Counted from the first letter of the stretch, positions 7,867-17,635 are shown. The stretch is 64,000 bases of DNA from Nocardiopsis sp. CC223A (GCF_030766825.1 NZ_JASFDV010000022.1:20474-84473); one strand, 5' to 3'. Notes: generated by a model not told the origin, from the sequence alone. A program made the numbers and translations.

Positions 7867-9792
7867 TCAGACCGTCTTGTCGGCCAGGGCCGGGTCGCCG
7901 GCGCCCTCGGTGCGGCGTGAGACCGTCTCGGTGAGCTTGCGCGAGAGCTCCTGCGGGGTCAGGCCCTGCTCCCGGAGGATGGTGTCGCGCTTGGCGTGGT
8001 CCAGGAACTCCTGGGCGATGCCGAAGGTGCGCACCGGCACGTCCACGTCGTTGTCGCGCAGCAGGCGGGCCACGGCGTCGCCGACGGCACCCGTGCGGCC
8101 GTTGTCCTCGACCACGGCGACGACGCTGTGCCGGGCGGCCTCGGCGACCAGCGCCTCGTCCAGGGGCTTGACCCACAGCGGGTCGATGACGGTGACGCCG
8201 ATGCCCTGGTCGGCCATCCGGTCGGCGACCTCGCAGGCCACCTGGGCCATGGTGCCCACGCCCACGATGAGCAGGTCCTCGGAGCGGCCGCCGTCGGCGG
8301 CGCTGCGCAGCAGGTCCATGGACCCGACCTTGCCCAGGGCGGGCAGGTGCTCGGCGACGGCGCCCTTGGGGTAACGGACGACGGTGGGGGCGTCCTCGAC
8401 CGCCACGGCCTCGCGCAGCAGGGTGCGCAGGCGCTCGGCGTCGCGGGGCGCGGCCAGGCGGAGTCCGGGGACCACCTGGAGGATGGACATGTCCCACATG
8501 CCGTTGTGGCTGGCGCCGTCGTTGCCGGTGACGCCGGCCCGGTCCAGGCAGAAGGTGACGCCCTGGCGGTGCAGGGCGGCGTCCATGAGCACCTGGTCGA
8601 AACAGCGGTTGAGGAAGGTCGCGTACACGGCGACGACCGGGTGCAGGCCGTTCATGGCCATGCCGGTGGCGGCGGTGGCGGCGTGCTGCTCGGCGATGCC
8701 GACGTCGAAGGTGCGCTCGGGGTAGGCGTCGGCGAACCTGTTCAGGCCGGTGGGGTGGAGCATGGCGGCGGTGATGGCCACCACGTCCTCGCGCTCGGCG
8801 CCGATCTCGACCATGGCGTCGGCGAACACCGACGTCCACTTGAGGGCCTTGGAGCCGGGCTTGGCCCGGCCGGTGGCGACGTCGAAGGGGCCGGGGGCGT
8901 GGAACTGGTCCTCGTCGTGGTTCTCGGCGGGGGCGTACCCCTTGCCCTTCTGGGTGATGACGTGGACGATCACCGGGCCGCCGAAGTCGCGGGCGCGGCG
9001 CAGCGCCTTCTCCAGCGCGGGCTCGTCGTGGCCGTCGATCGGGCCCAGGTACTTCAGGCCCAGGTCCTCGAACATCATCTGGGGCTGGATGGCGTCCTTG
9101 ATGCCCTTCTTGAGGCCGTGCAGGGCCTCGTAGAGGGGCTGGCCGACCACCGGGGTGCGGTTGAGGGTGCTCTTGGCCAGGCCCAGCGCCTGCTCGTAGC
9201 CGGGGGCCATGCGCAGGGAGGCCAGGTGGTCGGCGAGGCCGCCCCTGGTCGGGGAGTAGGAGCGCCCGTTGTCGTTGACGACGATGACGAGGCGGCGGTC
9301 CTTCTTCTCCGCGATGTTGTTGAGCGCCTCCCAGGCCATGCCGCCGGTGAGGGCCCCGTCGCCGATGACGGCGACGACGGTGCGGTCGCGCACGCCGCGG
9401 ACCTCGTTGGCCTTGGCCATACCGTCGGCGTAGGACAGCGCGGTGGAGGCGTGGGAGTTCTCGATGAAGTCGTGCTCGGACTCGGCCCGGGAGGGGTAGC
9501 CGGACAGGCCGCCCTCGGACTTCAGGTTGCTGAAGTCGTGCCTGCCCGTGAGGATCTTGTGCGCGTAGGCCTGGTGGCCCGTGTCGAACAGGATGGGGTC
9601 CTCGGGGGACTCGAAGACCCGGTGCAGCGCGATCGTGAGCTCGACGACGCCGAGGCTGGGGCCGAGGTGACCGCCGGTCTGCGAGCAGGAGTCGACCAGG
9701 AAGTCCCTGACCTCCTGCGCCAGGACCGGGAGCTGATCGGCCGGAAGCCGCTTGAGAGCTTCCGGATTGTGCATCGACTCGAACAGTGTCAC
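7867..9792 (-). CDS. dxs: 1-deoxy-D-xylulose-5-phosphate synthase
   Basis: The enzyme condenses pyruvate and glyceraldehyde-3-phosphate with thiamine diphosphate, the first step of the MEP isoprenoid pathway. [13 protein letters not shown] near residue 75, the ThDP/Mg motif [16 protein letters not shown] near 150, the transketolase pyrimidine-binding region ([11 protein letters not shown]) and the C-terminal transketolase domain are all present. GTG at 9792 gives 641 aa, the normal size. The frame runs upstream to 10014, but that extension is Arg/Pro-rich and unlike the family. A GAGGGG lies about 12 nt before the GTG. Confidence 0.93.
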   Translation of the reverse strand: MTLFESMHNPEALKRLPADQLPVLAQEVRDFLVDSCSQTGGHLGPSLGVVELTIALHRVFESPEDPILFDTGHQAYAHKILTGRHDFSNLKSEGGLSGYPSRAESEHDFIENSHASTALSYADGMAKANEVRGVRDRTVVAVIGDGALTGGMAWEALNNIAEKKDRRLVIVVNDNGRSYSPTRGGLADHLASLRMAPGYEQALGLAKSTLNRTPVVGQPLYEALHGLKKGIKDAIQPQMMFEDLGLKYLGPIDGHDEPALEKALRRARDFGGPVIVHVITQKGKGYAPAENHDEDQFHAPGPFDVATGRAKPGSKALKWTSVFADAMVEIGAEREDVVAITAAMLHPTGLNRFADAYPERTFDVGIAEQHAATAATGMAMNGLHPVVAVYATFLNRCFDQVLMDAALHRQGVTFCLDRAGVTGNDGASHNGMWDMSILQVVPGLRLAAPRDAERLRTLLREAVAVEDAPTVVRYPKGAVAEHLPALGKVGSMDLLRSAADGGRSEDLLIVGVGTMAQVACEVADRMADQGIGVTVIDPLWVKPLDEALVAEAARHSVVAVVEDNGRTGAVGDAVARLLRDNDVDVPVRTFGIAQEFLDHAKRDTILREQGLTPQELSRKLTETVSRRTEGAGDPALADKTV

Positions 9793-10076
9793 TGTCTCGT
9801 CAGTCCCCTCGTCCAGCGTGTCGGTTGAATTTGCCGCACCGGGCCCCTGACGTGGGCCGGGTTCGGCTACCGGCAGGTATACATACCCGAGTTTATGGTG
9901 CGGCGTCCACGGGTTCCGCCCGACACCGGTCATGGCGGTGCAACAAGGAGGACACGCGTGTCGCGCGTCCCCCCGTCGGGCGGACCTCGAACCGCGGGAA
10001 CGCCGCCCCGGCACGGTTTCCGGGGTACATTACCCGCTCTGGGGAGCGTCTTCGCCGTCCGGCCGCCCCGCCGAGG

Positions 10077-10901
10077 TTATCCGAGAACGGCCTGGACCAG
10101 CAGGGCGATCGCCGAGGTCGCCACCACGGCGAGCATGCCCAGGCGCAGGGGGCCGGCCTTGACCCGGCTGCGCAGGGCGACGCCCGCCGCGAAGCCCAGG
10201 ACGACCAGCGGGATCCCCGCCGCCCCGACCACCAGGATCCGGGTGTCGAGCTGCCCGCCGACCCCCAGGGCGACCAGTGAGAGGGCGCCGCCGAACAGGA
10301 AGAACGCGGCCAGGGTCGCGCGCACCCGGGCGGGTTCCTCGTACTGGTAGAGCAGGGCCATGGGCGGCCCGCCGATGGAGGTGGCGGTGCCCGCGAACCC
10401 GGACAGGGTGCCCGCGGCGACCAGGGAGACCGGGGTGATGCGCACCCGGAAGGACCGCAGGGACAGGGCGACGGCGATGAGCACCATGGCGCCGACCGCC
10501 CCGGCCAGCGCCCGGGGCGGCAGGACGGCGACCACCCAGACCCCCAGGACCGTTCCGGGCAGGCGGGCGGGCAGGCCCCAGGCGATGCCCCGCCAGTCGA
10601 TGTGGCGGCGTTCCTGGAGCAGGGTCAGGACCGGCAGGACGATGACGGTGACCAGGAGCGCGCCCGGCATGAGGGTGGGGTCGAGCAGGGACAGGACGGG
10701 GGCGCCGACCAGACCGAGGCCCAGGCCGACGGTGCTCTGCACCACGGCCCCGGCGACGACGGCGAGTGCGGCGACGGCGACGAAGGTCCAGACGTCGCCC
10801 GCTGGGAGCAGCCCGTGTCCGGTGGGCGAGAAGAATTCCGAGAGCACGGGGTGCGACGCTACATCCTCACCTTCCCGGTCGGGTTCGGGAGGTGGGGACA
10901 T
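10077..10901 (-). CDS. TauE/SafE-family sulfite exporter-like permease
   Basis: The 274-aa polytopic protein has about seven to eight hydrophobic segments. It shows the two-fold TauE/SafE pattern: VVQSTVGLGLGLVGAPVLSLL in the first half and TLSGFAGTATSIGGPPMALLY in the second. The family moves sulfoacetate, sulfite or other organic anions, and the substrate here is not evident. The ATG at 10901 has no good ribosome-binding site. GTG at 10847, preceded by GGTGAGGA about 13 nt upstream, is an alternative that removes an acidic 18-residue leader. It stands alone, between dxs and the StyA-like gene. Confidence 0.85.
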   Translation of the reverse strand: MSPPPEPDREGEDVASHPVLSEFFSPTGHGLLPAGDVWTFVAVAALAVVAGAVVQSTVGLGLGLVGAPVLSLLDPTLMPGALLVTVIVLPVLTLLQERRHIDWRGIAWGLPARLPGTVLGVWVVAVLPPRALAGAVGAMVLIAVALSLRSFRVRITPVSLVAAGTLSGFAGTATSIGGPPMALLYQYEEPARVRATLAAFFLFGGALSLVALGVGGQLDTRILVVGAAGIPLVVLGFAAGVALRSRVKAGPLRLGMLAVVATSAIALLVQAVLG

Positions 10902-10968
10902 GGGATGTGATCACGCCCGGTCCGGTCCCCGGGCGGTGCCCCGCCGGTGGGTGCGGCGCCCGTCGGGG

Positions 10969-12222
10969 TCAGCGGGAGCGGCCGCCCACGGGCGCGGGCC
11001 GGGACAACCCGTCGATGTACTCCAGGGCCCGTTCCGGGTGCAGGAACCACTCGATGAGCCCGGTCGGGTCGGCGAAGGAGTTCGCGAACCGGTCGGCGGT
11101 CCCCTGGTGGCGGGCCGCCAGCCGGTACAGCTCCCACACGTGCGGCGGCCCCGAGAGCATCACCCGGCTCCATGCGGTGACCTGGCGTGCCCGCCGCCAG
11201 TACTCGGCGAACGCCCCGCGCATGAAGTGCTCGTCGAAGGGGCGCGTCCCGTGGTCGACGATGGCGCGCCGGTAGACGTCGGCGGCCAGCGAGGCCATGT
11301 TGGCCCCCTGGGCGGTGATGGGGTCGTTGGCGACCACGGTGTCGGCCATGCCCAGGACCGGTGCGCCCCCGCCGGGGCGGGCGACGGGTTCGCGGACCGC
11401 GGGCGCGTACCCGCCGGTGAGGGCGGCCATGGGGTCGGCCGGGCGGGCTCCGGCGAACCGCTCGTACTCCCAGGGCGCGTGGCGGCGCACCACCCGCAGC
11501 ACCCGGTCCAGGACGTCCCCGGCGTGTGCGGTGGCGGGCAGCGGGTCGTCCAGGGGGCCTCGGGGCACCGCCTCGACCATGAGCGCGTCGCAGGGGCCGT
11601 TCAGGGACAGCACGGGCAGGCTGAACACCTCGCCCGCACCCGGGACGGCGGTGCGGGAGAGCGCGGGCCCGTCGGGGTGGGGGTCCGCCCCCGAGGCGTA
11701 GACCAGGGCCAGCGAGCGCTGGGGGGCGTCGTACCGGGAACGGGCCGTGTTCCGGGGGAAGACCTCGGCGAGACCGCCCCGGCCCGCGGCCACCACGACC
11801 AGCTCGTACTCGGCGGCGAGCCCGGGCAGTTCGGCCGGGCGCACCCGGTGGCGGATCAGGCGGCCGCCGCCCCGGACGAAGAGGTCCAGCCAGGCGGAGA
11901 GCTTGAGGCGCTGGTCGACGGAGCGGGCGGGCTCCTCCAGGCGTCCGAGCCAGGAGGGCCCCGGCGCGTCTCCCTCCCGGGGGGCGACGCGCAGGCCGAC
12001 ACCGCGGATCTGCGGGGCCCGGTCCTCCCAGAGGGAGAGTCCGTGCCGCCGCTCGCGGCGCAGGGCGGGCCCGAACAGGCACTGGGTCGAGGTGACGCGG
12101 CCCGCGCGGATCTCCTCCGGGCCGTCGGGGTTGACCAGGGTGACGTCGTAGTCCTCGGCCAGCAGGCCGAGGGCGAGTTGCAGGCCGGACTGCCCGGCGC
12201 CGACGACGAGGATGGTGCGCAT
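10969..12222 (-). CDS. Styrene/indole monooxygenase (StyA)-like FAD oxygenase
   Basis: The 417-aa protein begins with a Rossmann FAD motif (ILVVGAGQSGLQLALGL). It has GFAR-type features including TSTQCLFGPAL near residue 50, VVVAAGRGGLAEVFPRN near 150 and GMADTVVANDPITAQGANMA near 290. Length and order match the epoxidase subunit StyA of two-component styrene/indole monooxygenases, which use FADH2 supplied by a partner reductase. ATG at 12222 is preceded by GGGAG. No StyB-like flavin reductase is in the window, so the electron donor must be encoded elsewhere. The natural substrate is unknown. Confidence 0.8.
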   Translation of the reverse strand: MRTILVVGAGQSGLQLALGLLAEDYDVTLVNPDGPEEIRAGRVTSTQCLFGPALRRERRHGLSLWEDRAPQIRGVGLRVAPREGDAPGPSWLGRLEEPARSVDQRLKLSAWLDLFVRGGGRLIRHRVRPAELPGLAAEYELVVVAAGRGGLAEVFPRNTARSRYDAPQRSLALVYASGADPHPDGPALSRTAVPGAGEVFSLPVLSLNGPCDALMVEAVPRGPLDDPLPATAHAGDVLDRVLRVVRRHAPWEYERFAGARPADPMAALTGGYAPAVREPVARPGGGAPVLGMADTVVANDPITAQGANMASLAADVYRRAIVDHGTRPFDEHFMRGAFAEYWRRARQVTAWSRVMLSGPPHVWELYRLAARHQGTADRFANSFADPTGLIEWFLHPERALEYIDGLSRPAPVGGRSR

Positions 12223-12806
12223 GCCCGTTGCTCCCGTGGTTCGTGCCCGCGCGGGGCCCGGGCGGTCCCGGGGCACGGCGAAGAGGGGGCGTGCACGTGG
12301 CGAACCGTGTGCGGCCCCGCGCGGGCGGTGGTTTCACGGCGAACCTAGCAACGCGCCCGCGGGTCCCTCGGGCACCCCCGCCGACCGGGACCTTCGCCTC
12401 TGCGCACCCGGGACCTGCGGCCGCACCGGCCCCCGGGGAGGGCGGAAGGCGTTCACGCCCCCGTCCCGGCGGCCCCGACCGAACGTCCGCGCAGTTCAAC
12501 GCCGTTGTGCGCCGTTCCCGCCCCGGTCGCCGCGGTACCGGGCCGCCCCCGCCGACCGCCGCCCCGGTCCCGTCCCCGCGCGCACCGGACCGTCCCGGTG
12601 CGCCCTCCACCCGGAGCGACGCACATCACAGGCGGACCGCCCGGCGCCGCCGGCCTCGGACCGGAGGCGTCGTCGGGACGGCGGGGGTGGGCGGTGGCGG
12701 GCACGGAGAGGCCCCGGTCCGGCTACCGGGGCCGGACCGGGGCGTGGGGGCGGCGGGGAGTGAGCGCCGCCCCTTTTCCCGGGAGGGAACGGGGGTACTG
12801 CGGGTG
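12223..12806. other. Intergenic stretch between StyA-like gene and sugar permease gene
   Basis: These 584 bp are extremely G/C-rich and show no frame with a credible start and family. Both flanking genes run leftward. The stretch therefore holds the 3' end of the sugar-transport transcript (hairpin at 12712-12742) and the promoter of the StyA-like gene. No specific promoter motif is clear. Confidence 0.5.
12712..12742 (-). terminator. Hairpin downstream of the sugar ABC permease gene
   Basis: A perfect 12-bp stem (12712-12723 with 12731-12742) has a 7-nt loop. It lies 64 nt beyond the permease stop codon in the direction of transcription, with no T tract. Confidence 0.65.
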
Positions 12807-14087
12807 TCAGGCGCCGCCCCGGGCGTTGGTCTTGCGACCGTTGCGGGAGACGGCGTCGATGATGACCGCGATGAGCAGGACGGCCGCGGTGATCATGAAC
12901 CGCACCGAGGTGTCCATCTGGAGCAGCAGCAGACCGGAGGTGATGGCGCCCAGGACCAGGCCGCCCAGCAGCGCGGAGTAGGCGTTGCCGCGGCCGCCGA
13001 AGAGGCTGGTGCCGCCGATCACCGCGGCGGCGATCGCCATCATCAGCTCGGCGCCGCTGCCGGTGGACACGCTCGCCGCGAAGTTGCGGGAGACGAGCAT
13101 GATGCCGCCCAGCGCCGCCAGGGTGGAGGCGATGCCGAACACCGAGATGCGGATGAGGTCGACGTTGATGCCGGCGCGGCGGGCCGCCTCGGCGTTGCCG
13201 CCGACCGCGTACACCATGCGGCCGTAGCGGGTCTTGCGCAGGATCAGGTCCAGGACGACCACGAAGCCCACGAAGATGAGGAAGGCCAGCGGCACGCCCT
13301 TGTACTGGTTGAGCACCCACACCCCGCCCAGGATCGGCAGGGCCAGCAGCAGGGCGCGGAACGCGATCTCGCTCAGCGGCTTGTAGGGCAGGCCGGCCTG
13401 GCGGCGCCGCCGCTCGACCAGGACCACCGACACGACGTACAGGCCCACCGAGACGGCGGCGATGGCCCAGCCCATGAACGACACGAAGTAGGTCTGGGTG
13501 AGCATCGCGATCGCCCCGTTGGGGCTGATGTTGATGGTGCCGTCGGAGCCCATCAGGTACAGGTGCACACCCTGCCAGCCCAGCAGGCCCGCCAGGGTGA
13601 CCACGAACGCGGGTACCCCGAGTTTGGCGAAGACCGTGCCGTGGATCAGGCCGATGAACAGGCCGGCGCCGACCGCGGCGGCGATGGCGCCCCATTCGGG
13701 GACGCCCTGTTTGACCGCCAGGACCGCCAGCACGGCCGCGGACAGGCCGGCGACGGATCCGATGGACAGGTCGATCTCGCCCAGCAGCAGCACCATGATG
13801 ACACCGGTGGTCATCAGGCCGATGGCGGCGATCTGAAGGGTCAGGTTGGACAGGTTCTGCGGCGACAGGAAGCGGTCGTTCATCGACTGGAAGACGACGG
13901 CGATCAGCAGCAGCCCCACGATGACGGGGATGGGCCCCAGTTCACCGCTGCGCAGGTTGCGGCGCAGTGCCTGGAGCCAGCCCCTGGGCGAGGCGGCCGT
14001 GGTCAGCAGCCGGGGGTCGCGCACGGGTTCGGCCGGCGCGGTCCCGCCCTTTCCGGGTGCCTTGGAAACCGGGGTCTGCTGGGTCAT
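12807..14087 (-). CDS. xylH: Sugar ABC transporter permease (XylH type)
   Basis: The 426-aa protein has ten or so membrane helices and is a BPD_transp_2 permease. The conserved MVLLLGEIDLSIGSVAGLSA motif follows the second helix, and GGNAEAARRAGINV and GGTSLFGGRGNAYSALLGG occur near the C-terminal half. The start ATG at 14087 overlaps the stop of the ATPase gene by one base (TGATG), indicating translational coupling. Its length exceeds the usual RbsC size (about 320) and matches XylH-type permeases. With the adjacent ATPase and lipoprotein it would import xylose or a related pentose. Confidence 0.9.
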   Translation of the reverse strand: MTQQTPVSKAPGKGGTAPAEPVRDPRLLTTAASPRGWLQALRRNLRSGELGPIPVIVGLLLIAVVFQSMNDRFLSPQNLSNLTLQIAAIGLMTTGVIMVLLLGEIDLSIGSVAGLSAAVLAVLAVKQGVPEWGAIAAAVGAGLFIGLIHGTVFAKLGVPAFVVTLAGLLGWQGVHLYLMGSDGTINISPNGAIAMLTQTYFVSFMGWAIAAVSVGLYVVSVVLVERRRRQAGLPYKPLSEIAFRALLLALPILGGVWVLNQYKGVPLAFLIFVGFVVVLDLILRKTRYGRMVYAVGGNAEAARRAGINVDLIRISVFGIASTLAALGGIMLVSRNFAASVSTGSGAELMMAIAAAVIGGTSLFGGRGNAYSALLGGLVLGAITSGLLLLQMDTSVRFMITAAVLLIAVIIDAVSRNGRKTNARGGA

Positions 14088-14884
14088 CACTTGTCCTCCG
14101 TGGCCAGGGCCGAGGAACCGGTGCGCTGCGTACGGCGGCTCACCGGGTTGTCGGCGGCACCGGTGATGGCGGCCACGATCTCTTCGTAGCTGGTCTCCGC
14201 GATGGGGAAGTCGCCGGCGTTGCGGCCCAGCCGCAGCACCACGGCGCGGTCGGCGACCGCGCGGACGTCGGCCATGTTGTGGCTGATCAGGACGACGCCG
14301 TGGCCCTGGTCGCGCAGACGCTCGATGAGGTCGAGGACCTGGGCGGTCTGGGCGACGCCCAGGGCGGCGGTGGGCTCGTCGAGCATCACCACGCGGGGCT
14401 GGCCCAGCAGGGAGCGGGCGATGGCGATGATCTGGCGCTGGCCGCCGGAGAGGGAGGCCACCGGCACGCGCAGGCTGGGGATGCGCACCGACAGGGAGTC
14501 GAGGAGCTCCCTGGCCCGGCTCTCCATCTCGACCTCGTCGAGGGTGCCGGGGAAGTGCAGTTTCTCGTTGCCCAGGAAGAGGTTGGCGACGATGTCCAGG
14601 TTGTCGCACAGGGCGAGGTCCTGGTAGATGGTGGCGATGCCCAGGCGCTGGGAGTCGGCGGGCGCCCCGATGGAGACCGGTCGGCCGTCCCAGCGGATCA
14701 CGCCGCCGCTGTCGGCGGGGTGGGCGCCGGAGATGACCTTGACCAGCGTGGATTTACCGGCGCCGTTGTCCCCCAGGAGGGCGACGACCTCGCCCTCGGC
14801 GACCTGGAAGTCGACTTCGCTGAGCGCGCGTACCGCCCCGAAGGTCTTGGAGATCCCGGACAGTTCCAGGACTGGTGTACTCAT
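14087..14884 (-). CDS. Sugar ABC transporter ATP-binding protein (single nucleotide-binding domain)
   Basis: This 265-aa ATPase has Walker A GDNGAGKST (about residue 38), the signature LSGGQRQIIAIARSLL, Walker B VVMLDEPTAAL and the switch His in VLISHNM. Classical XylG/RbsA proteins carry two fused nucleotide-binding domains. This one has a single domain, so a homodimer is expected, as in many actinobacterial xylFGH loci. It sits between the binding-protein and permease genes and overlaps the latter by one base. The ATG at 14884 follows AGAGAAG. Confidence 0.9.
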   Translation of the reverse strand: MSTPVLELSGISKTFGAVRALSEVDFQVAEGEVVALLGDNGAGKSTLVKVISGAHPADSGGVIRWDGRPVSIGAPADSQRLGIATIYQDLALCDNLDIVANLFLGNEKLHFPGTLDEVEMESRARELLDSLSVRIPSLRVPVASLSGGQRQIIAIARSLLGQPRVVMLDEPTAALGVAQTAQVLDLIERLRDQGHGVVLISHNMADVRAVADRAVVLRLGRNAGDFPIAETSYEEIVAAITGAADNPVSRRTQRTGSSALATEDK

Positions 14885-14915
14885 GCGTTCGTTATCTCTT
14901 CTCTCGTCCCGGAGT

Positions 14916-14948
14916 GGGGCGGGCGGGCGGCGGGGGCCCGCCCGCCCC
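14916..14948 (-). terminator. Hairpin between binding-protein and ATPase genes
   Basis: A perfect 13-bp G/C stem (14916-14928 with 14936-14948) with a 7-nt loop lies in the 84-bp gap. In ABC operons such hairpins stabilise or partly terminate the message after the binding-protein gene, giving excess lipoprotein over permease. That role here is inference. Confidence 0.6.
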
Positions 14949-14968
14949 GTCGGGGCGTCGCACCGTGC

Positions 14969-16111
14969 CTAGAGGGCTTCCTGGCAGAACTCGGTGTCGG
15001 CGTAGTCGTCGGTGCAGATCTCCTCGATCGTGTAGATCCCGTCCGAGACGACGGTGTCGCCGACGTTCTCCTCGGTGACCGCGATCGGTTCGAGCAGGAC
15101 CGCGGGGACCGTCTCGCCGTTGGCGTCCTCGACGTCGGTGAGGGTGTACTCGCCGAGCTCGGGGTCGGTGTCGGTGGCCAGGGCCACGGCCATGGCGGCG
15201 GCGATCCGGGCCTCCGGCTGGATGGCCTTGTAGACGGTCATGTACTGCTCACCGGCGATGATGCGCTGGATGCCGGCGAGTTCGGCGTCCTGGCCGGTGA
15301 CCGGCGGCAGGTCGTCGACCTCCACACCGGCGCTGCGCAGCGCGGCGATGATGCCCGAGGCCATGCCGTCGTTGGCGGAGTAGACGCCGATGATCTCGTC
15401 GACGCCCAGGGCGGTGATGGCGCCCTCCATCTGGCTGTTGGCCTGGTCCGGGGACCAGTCCGGGGTGTCGAACTCCTGGCCGATGTCGACCTGGTCCTCG
15501 AAGATCTCGTGGGCGCCGGCCTTGAAGTCCGCGGCGTTGGGGTCGGTGGGCGAGCCGTTGATCATGACGATCTGGCCGTCACCGGCGGTGCCGCTCTCCT
15601 CCAGGGCCGCGATCAGGGCCTCGGCCTGGACCTGGCCGACACGGTGGTTGTCGAAGGAGACGTACATGTCGACGCCGCCCTGCGCGAGGCGGTCGTAGGC
15701 GACCACGGGGACGCCCTGGGCCTGGGCCTCGCTGACGGTGCCGGCCGCGGCCGCGGAGTCGACCGCGTCCAGGACCAGGACGTCCACCCCGTCGGTGAGC
15801 ATGGCCTGGGCCTGGGTCTGCTGCTCGTCGACGTCCTGGTCGGCGTTGGCGTAGGACAGCTCGCAGTTGGGGCAGAACTCGTTGAGCGCCTCCTCGAAGA
15901 AGGGCTTGTCGAACGCCTCGTAACGGGCCGTCTGGAGTTCGGGCAGGAGGAGGCCGACGTGGAAGCCCTCCTCGATGCTGTGGACCTCCCTCTCGGCGTC
16001 CTCGCCCGAAGTGGTGAGCGAACCACAGCCGGAAACGAGAAGGGTGAGGGCGGCGCCGGCGGCGGCGAAGCCTCCGACGACCATGCGCTGGTGTGCGGTG
16101 CGTGTACTCAA
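14969..16111 (-). CDS. xylF: Xylose-type sugar-binding lipoprotein
   Basis: The 380-aa periplasmic-binding protein 4-type receptor has a lipoprotein signal peptide ending in LVSGC with acceptor Cys29. Its mature part contains VGLLLPELQTARYE, the hinge-proximal LVLDAVDSAAAA, VVAYDRLAQGGVDMYVSFDN and GVYSANDGMASGIIAAL, all characteristic of XylF/ChvE receptors. The start codon is TTG at 16111, with GAAAGG 7 nt upstream, and it keeps the whole signal peptide. It is the first gene of the transporter operon and is preceded by a good promoter match. Ligand identity (xylose, glucose or galactose) is inferred from family only. Confidence 0.88.
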   Translation of the reverse strand: MSTRTAHQRMVVGGFAAAGAALTLLVSGCGSLTTSGEDAEREVHSIEEGFHVGLLLPELQTARYEAFDKPFFEEALNEFCPNCELSYANADQDVDEQQTQAQAMLTDGVDVLVLDAVDSAAAAGTVSEAQAQGVPVVAYDRLAQGGVDMYVSFDNHRVGQVQAEALIAALEESGTAGDGQIVMINGSPTDPNAADFKAGAHEIFEDQVDIGQEFDTPDWSPDQANSQMEGAITALGVDEIIGVYSANDGMASGIIAALRSAGVEVDDLPPVTGQDAELAGIQRIIAGEQYMTVYKAIQPEARIAAAMAVALATDTDPELGEYTLTDVEDANGETVPAVLLEPIAVTEENVGDTVVSDGIYTIEEICTDDYADTEFCQEAL

Positions 16112-16167
16112 CGCTGCACCTTTCTGACGTGCGGGGGACGGATGTGAACTCGCGAGTGATGTTGTGA

Positions 16168-16196
16168 AGTAGACCCCGGCGCAGCCTTGTCGTCAA
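16168..16196 (-). promoter_or_regulatory. Candidate housekeeping promoter of the sugar-transport operon
   Basis: Reading leftward, TTGACG (16196-16191) and TCTACT (16173-16168) are separated by exactly 17 bp. This places a start site about 50 bp before the binding-protein TTG codon. The neighbouring 16200-16270 region is unusually A/T-rich and could hold regulator sites. Confidence 0.55.
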
Positions 16197-16391
16197 CTCC
16201 TGAACACATAACCGAAACATCACGGATCTTGCGTTCAGCCGTTAAAAACAAAGAAATCGCAGGTCAGGGCGCATAAGCGAAAGACGACACCCTCCCAGCA
16301 TGCGCGGAAAGAACACGGACGACCACGTACGGGCAGCACAAAGCTTCACCACGGGAAGGTCAAGAAAGGGCCTTCGGCGACCGTGCGTCGC

Positions 16392-17567
16392 TCAGCGGAC
16401 GCTCTGCGCCGCCATGCGCAGGGCTCCGTACAGGGAGGCATCGCGTCCCAGCGCGCTGGGCAGCAGCTCCAGCCGGGACAGGGCGCTGCCCAGCGCCCCC
16501 AGTTCCATGGCCCGCCGCATCGGGTCGAGCAGCAGCTCACCGGCCTCGGACAGGTCGCCGCCGACGATCACCCGGTCGGGGTTGAACAGGTTGGCCATGA
16601 TCGCCACGCCCTGGCCCAGCGCCGTGCCCGCCTCCGCGAGGATGCGCCGGCAGCCCGGGTCGCCCGAGAGGGCGGCGCCCACCAGGTCCCCCACGGCGGC
16701 CGGGCCGGGGCCGTGGGAGACATAGGTGTTCTGCGGCAGCATGTCCAACAGGTACCCGGCGCCCACGAACGTCTCCAGGCAGCCCCGGTTGCCGCAGCGG
16801 CACACCTGGCCGCGCGGGTCCAGCGCGATGTGCCCGACCTCGCCCGCGGTGCCGCCCGCCCCGCGGAACAACCCGCCCGAGACGATGATGCCCGCGCCCA
16901 CCCCGTCGCCGATGACCAGGTGGATGAGGTGTTCGGCGCCCTGGCCCGCCCCCTTGTGGAGCTCCGCCAGGACCGCGAGGTTGGCGTCGTTCTCCGCGAT
17001 GACCGGGACCCCCAGCCGCTCGGCCAGCGCCTCGGCGGGCCGGAAGCCCGCCCAACGGGGCAGGCAGGAGATACCGCCGACCTCGCCGCCGTGCGGGTCG
17101 ATCGGCCCCGGCACCGACGCCACCACCGAGGCCACCGTGGACAGGTCGATACGGGCCCGCAGCAGTGTGGTCTCGGCGAGCCAGGAGGCCCGGCGCACCC
17201 CCCGCTCGGGGTCGGCGGCCACGTCGTAGTCGATCTCCTCGCGGGCCAGCATGTTGCCCTCGCTGTCCCCGACGGCGACCGTGACCCGTTCGGGGGCGAA
17301 GTCGACGGCGACCACCGCCCCCGGCGGGCGCACCAGGGTGACGGCGCGGGCCCGGCGGCCGTTGGAGGAGGTGTCGTGGACCGAGACCGTGCCCGCGGCG
17401 CGCAGGCCGCGCACGATGTTGGAGACGCTCGCGGCGGACAGACCGGTGGCCCGGGCCAGTTCGGCCTGGGTGCGGGTGCCGTCCCGGCGCAGGACGTCCA
17501 CGATCCGGCGTTCGTTGGCCTGCCGCAGGGCGGACTGGGATCCCGGCGTCACTGCGGTGTCGGTCAC
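16392..17567 (-). CDS. ROK-family transcriptional repressor
   Basis: The 391-aa protein combines an N-terminal winged helix-turn-helix (about residues 10-65, with QAELARATGLSAASVSNIVRGL) with a ROK sugar-kinase-like domain. The kinase fold carries the zinc motif GHIALDP then CRCGNRGCLE. GTG at 17567 is preferred over an in-frame GTG eight codons earlier because GAGAGGGA lies 8 nt before it. It is immediately upstream of and co-directional with the xyl-type operon, so it probably represses it in the absence of sugar, as XylR and NagC relatives do. A palindrome just upstream is a candidate autoregulatory operator. Confidence 0.9.
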   Translation of the reverse strand: MTDTAVTPGSQSALRQANERRIVDVLRRDGTRTQAELARATGLSAASVSNIVRGLRAAGTVSVHDTSSNGRRARAVTLVRPPGAVVAVDFAPERVTVAVGDSEGNMLAREEIDYDVAADPERGVRRASWLAETTLLRARIDLSTVASVVASVPGPIDPHGGEVGGISCLPRWAGFRPAEALAERLGVPVIAENDANLAVLAELHKGAGQGAEHLIHLVIGDGVGAGIIVSGGLFRGAGGTAGEVGHIALDPRGQVCRCGNRGCLETFVGAGYLLDMLPQNTYVSHGPGPAAVGDLVGAALSGDPGCRRILAEAGTALGQGVAIMANLFNPDRVIVGGDLSEAGELLLDPMRRAMELGALGSALSRLELLPSALGRDASLYGALRMAAQSVR

Positions 17568-17591
17568 CGGGCGTCCCTCTCGATCGGTCAC

Positions 17592-17635
17592 GGCACGGTT
17601 CGACCGTGCCCTCTGTGTCGAATGCTACAAGCATT
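17592..17635. promoter_or_regulatory. Two palindromes between the ROK gene and the divergent kinase gene
   Basis: GGCACGGT (17592-17599) pairs with ACCGTGCC (17603-17610) across 3 nt. AATGCT (17621-17626) pairs with AGCATT (17630-17635) across ACA. The second, A/T-rich palindrome is the better operator candidate for the ROK protein. No second copy was seen before the binding-protein gene. Confidence 0.5.

Noticed and set aside
12277..12806. Gene in the gap before the StyA-like gene
   Set aside because: All frames there are Arg/Pro/Ala-rich with no start signal or family resemblance.
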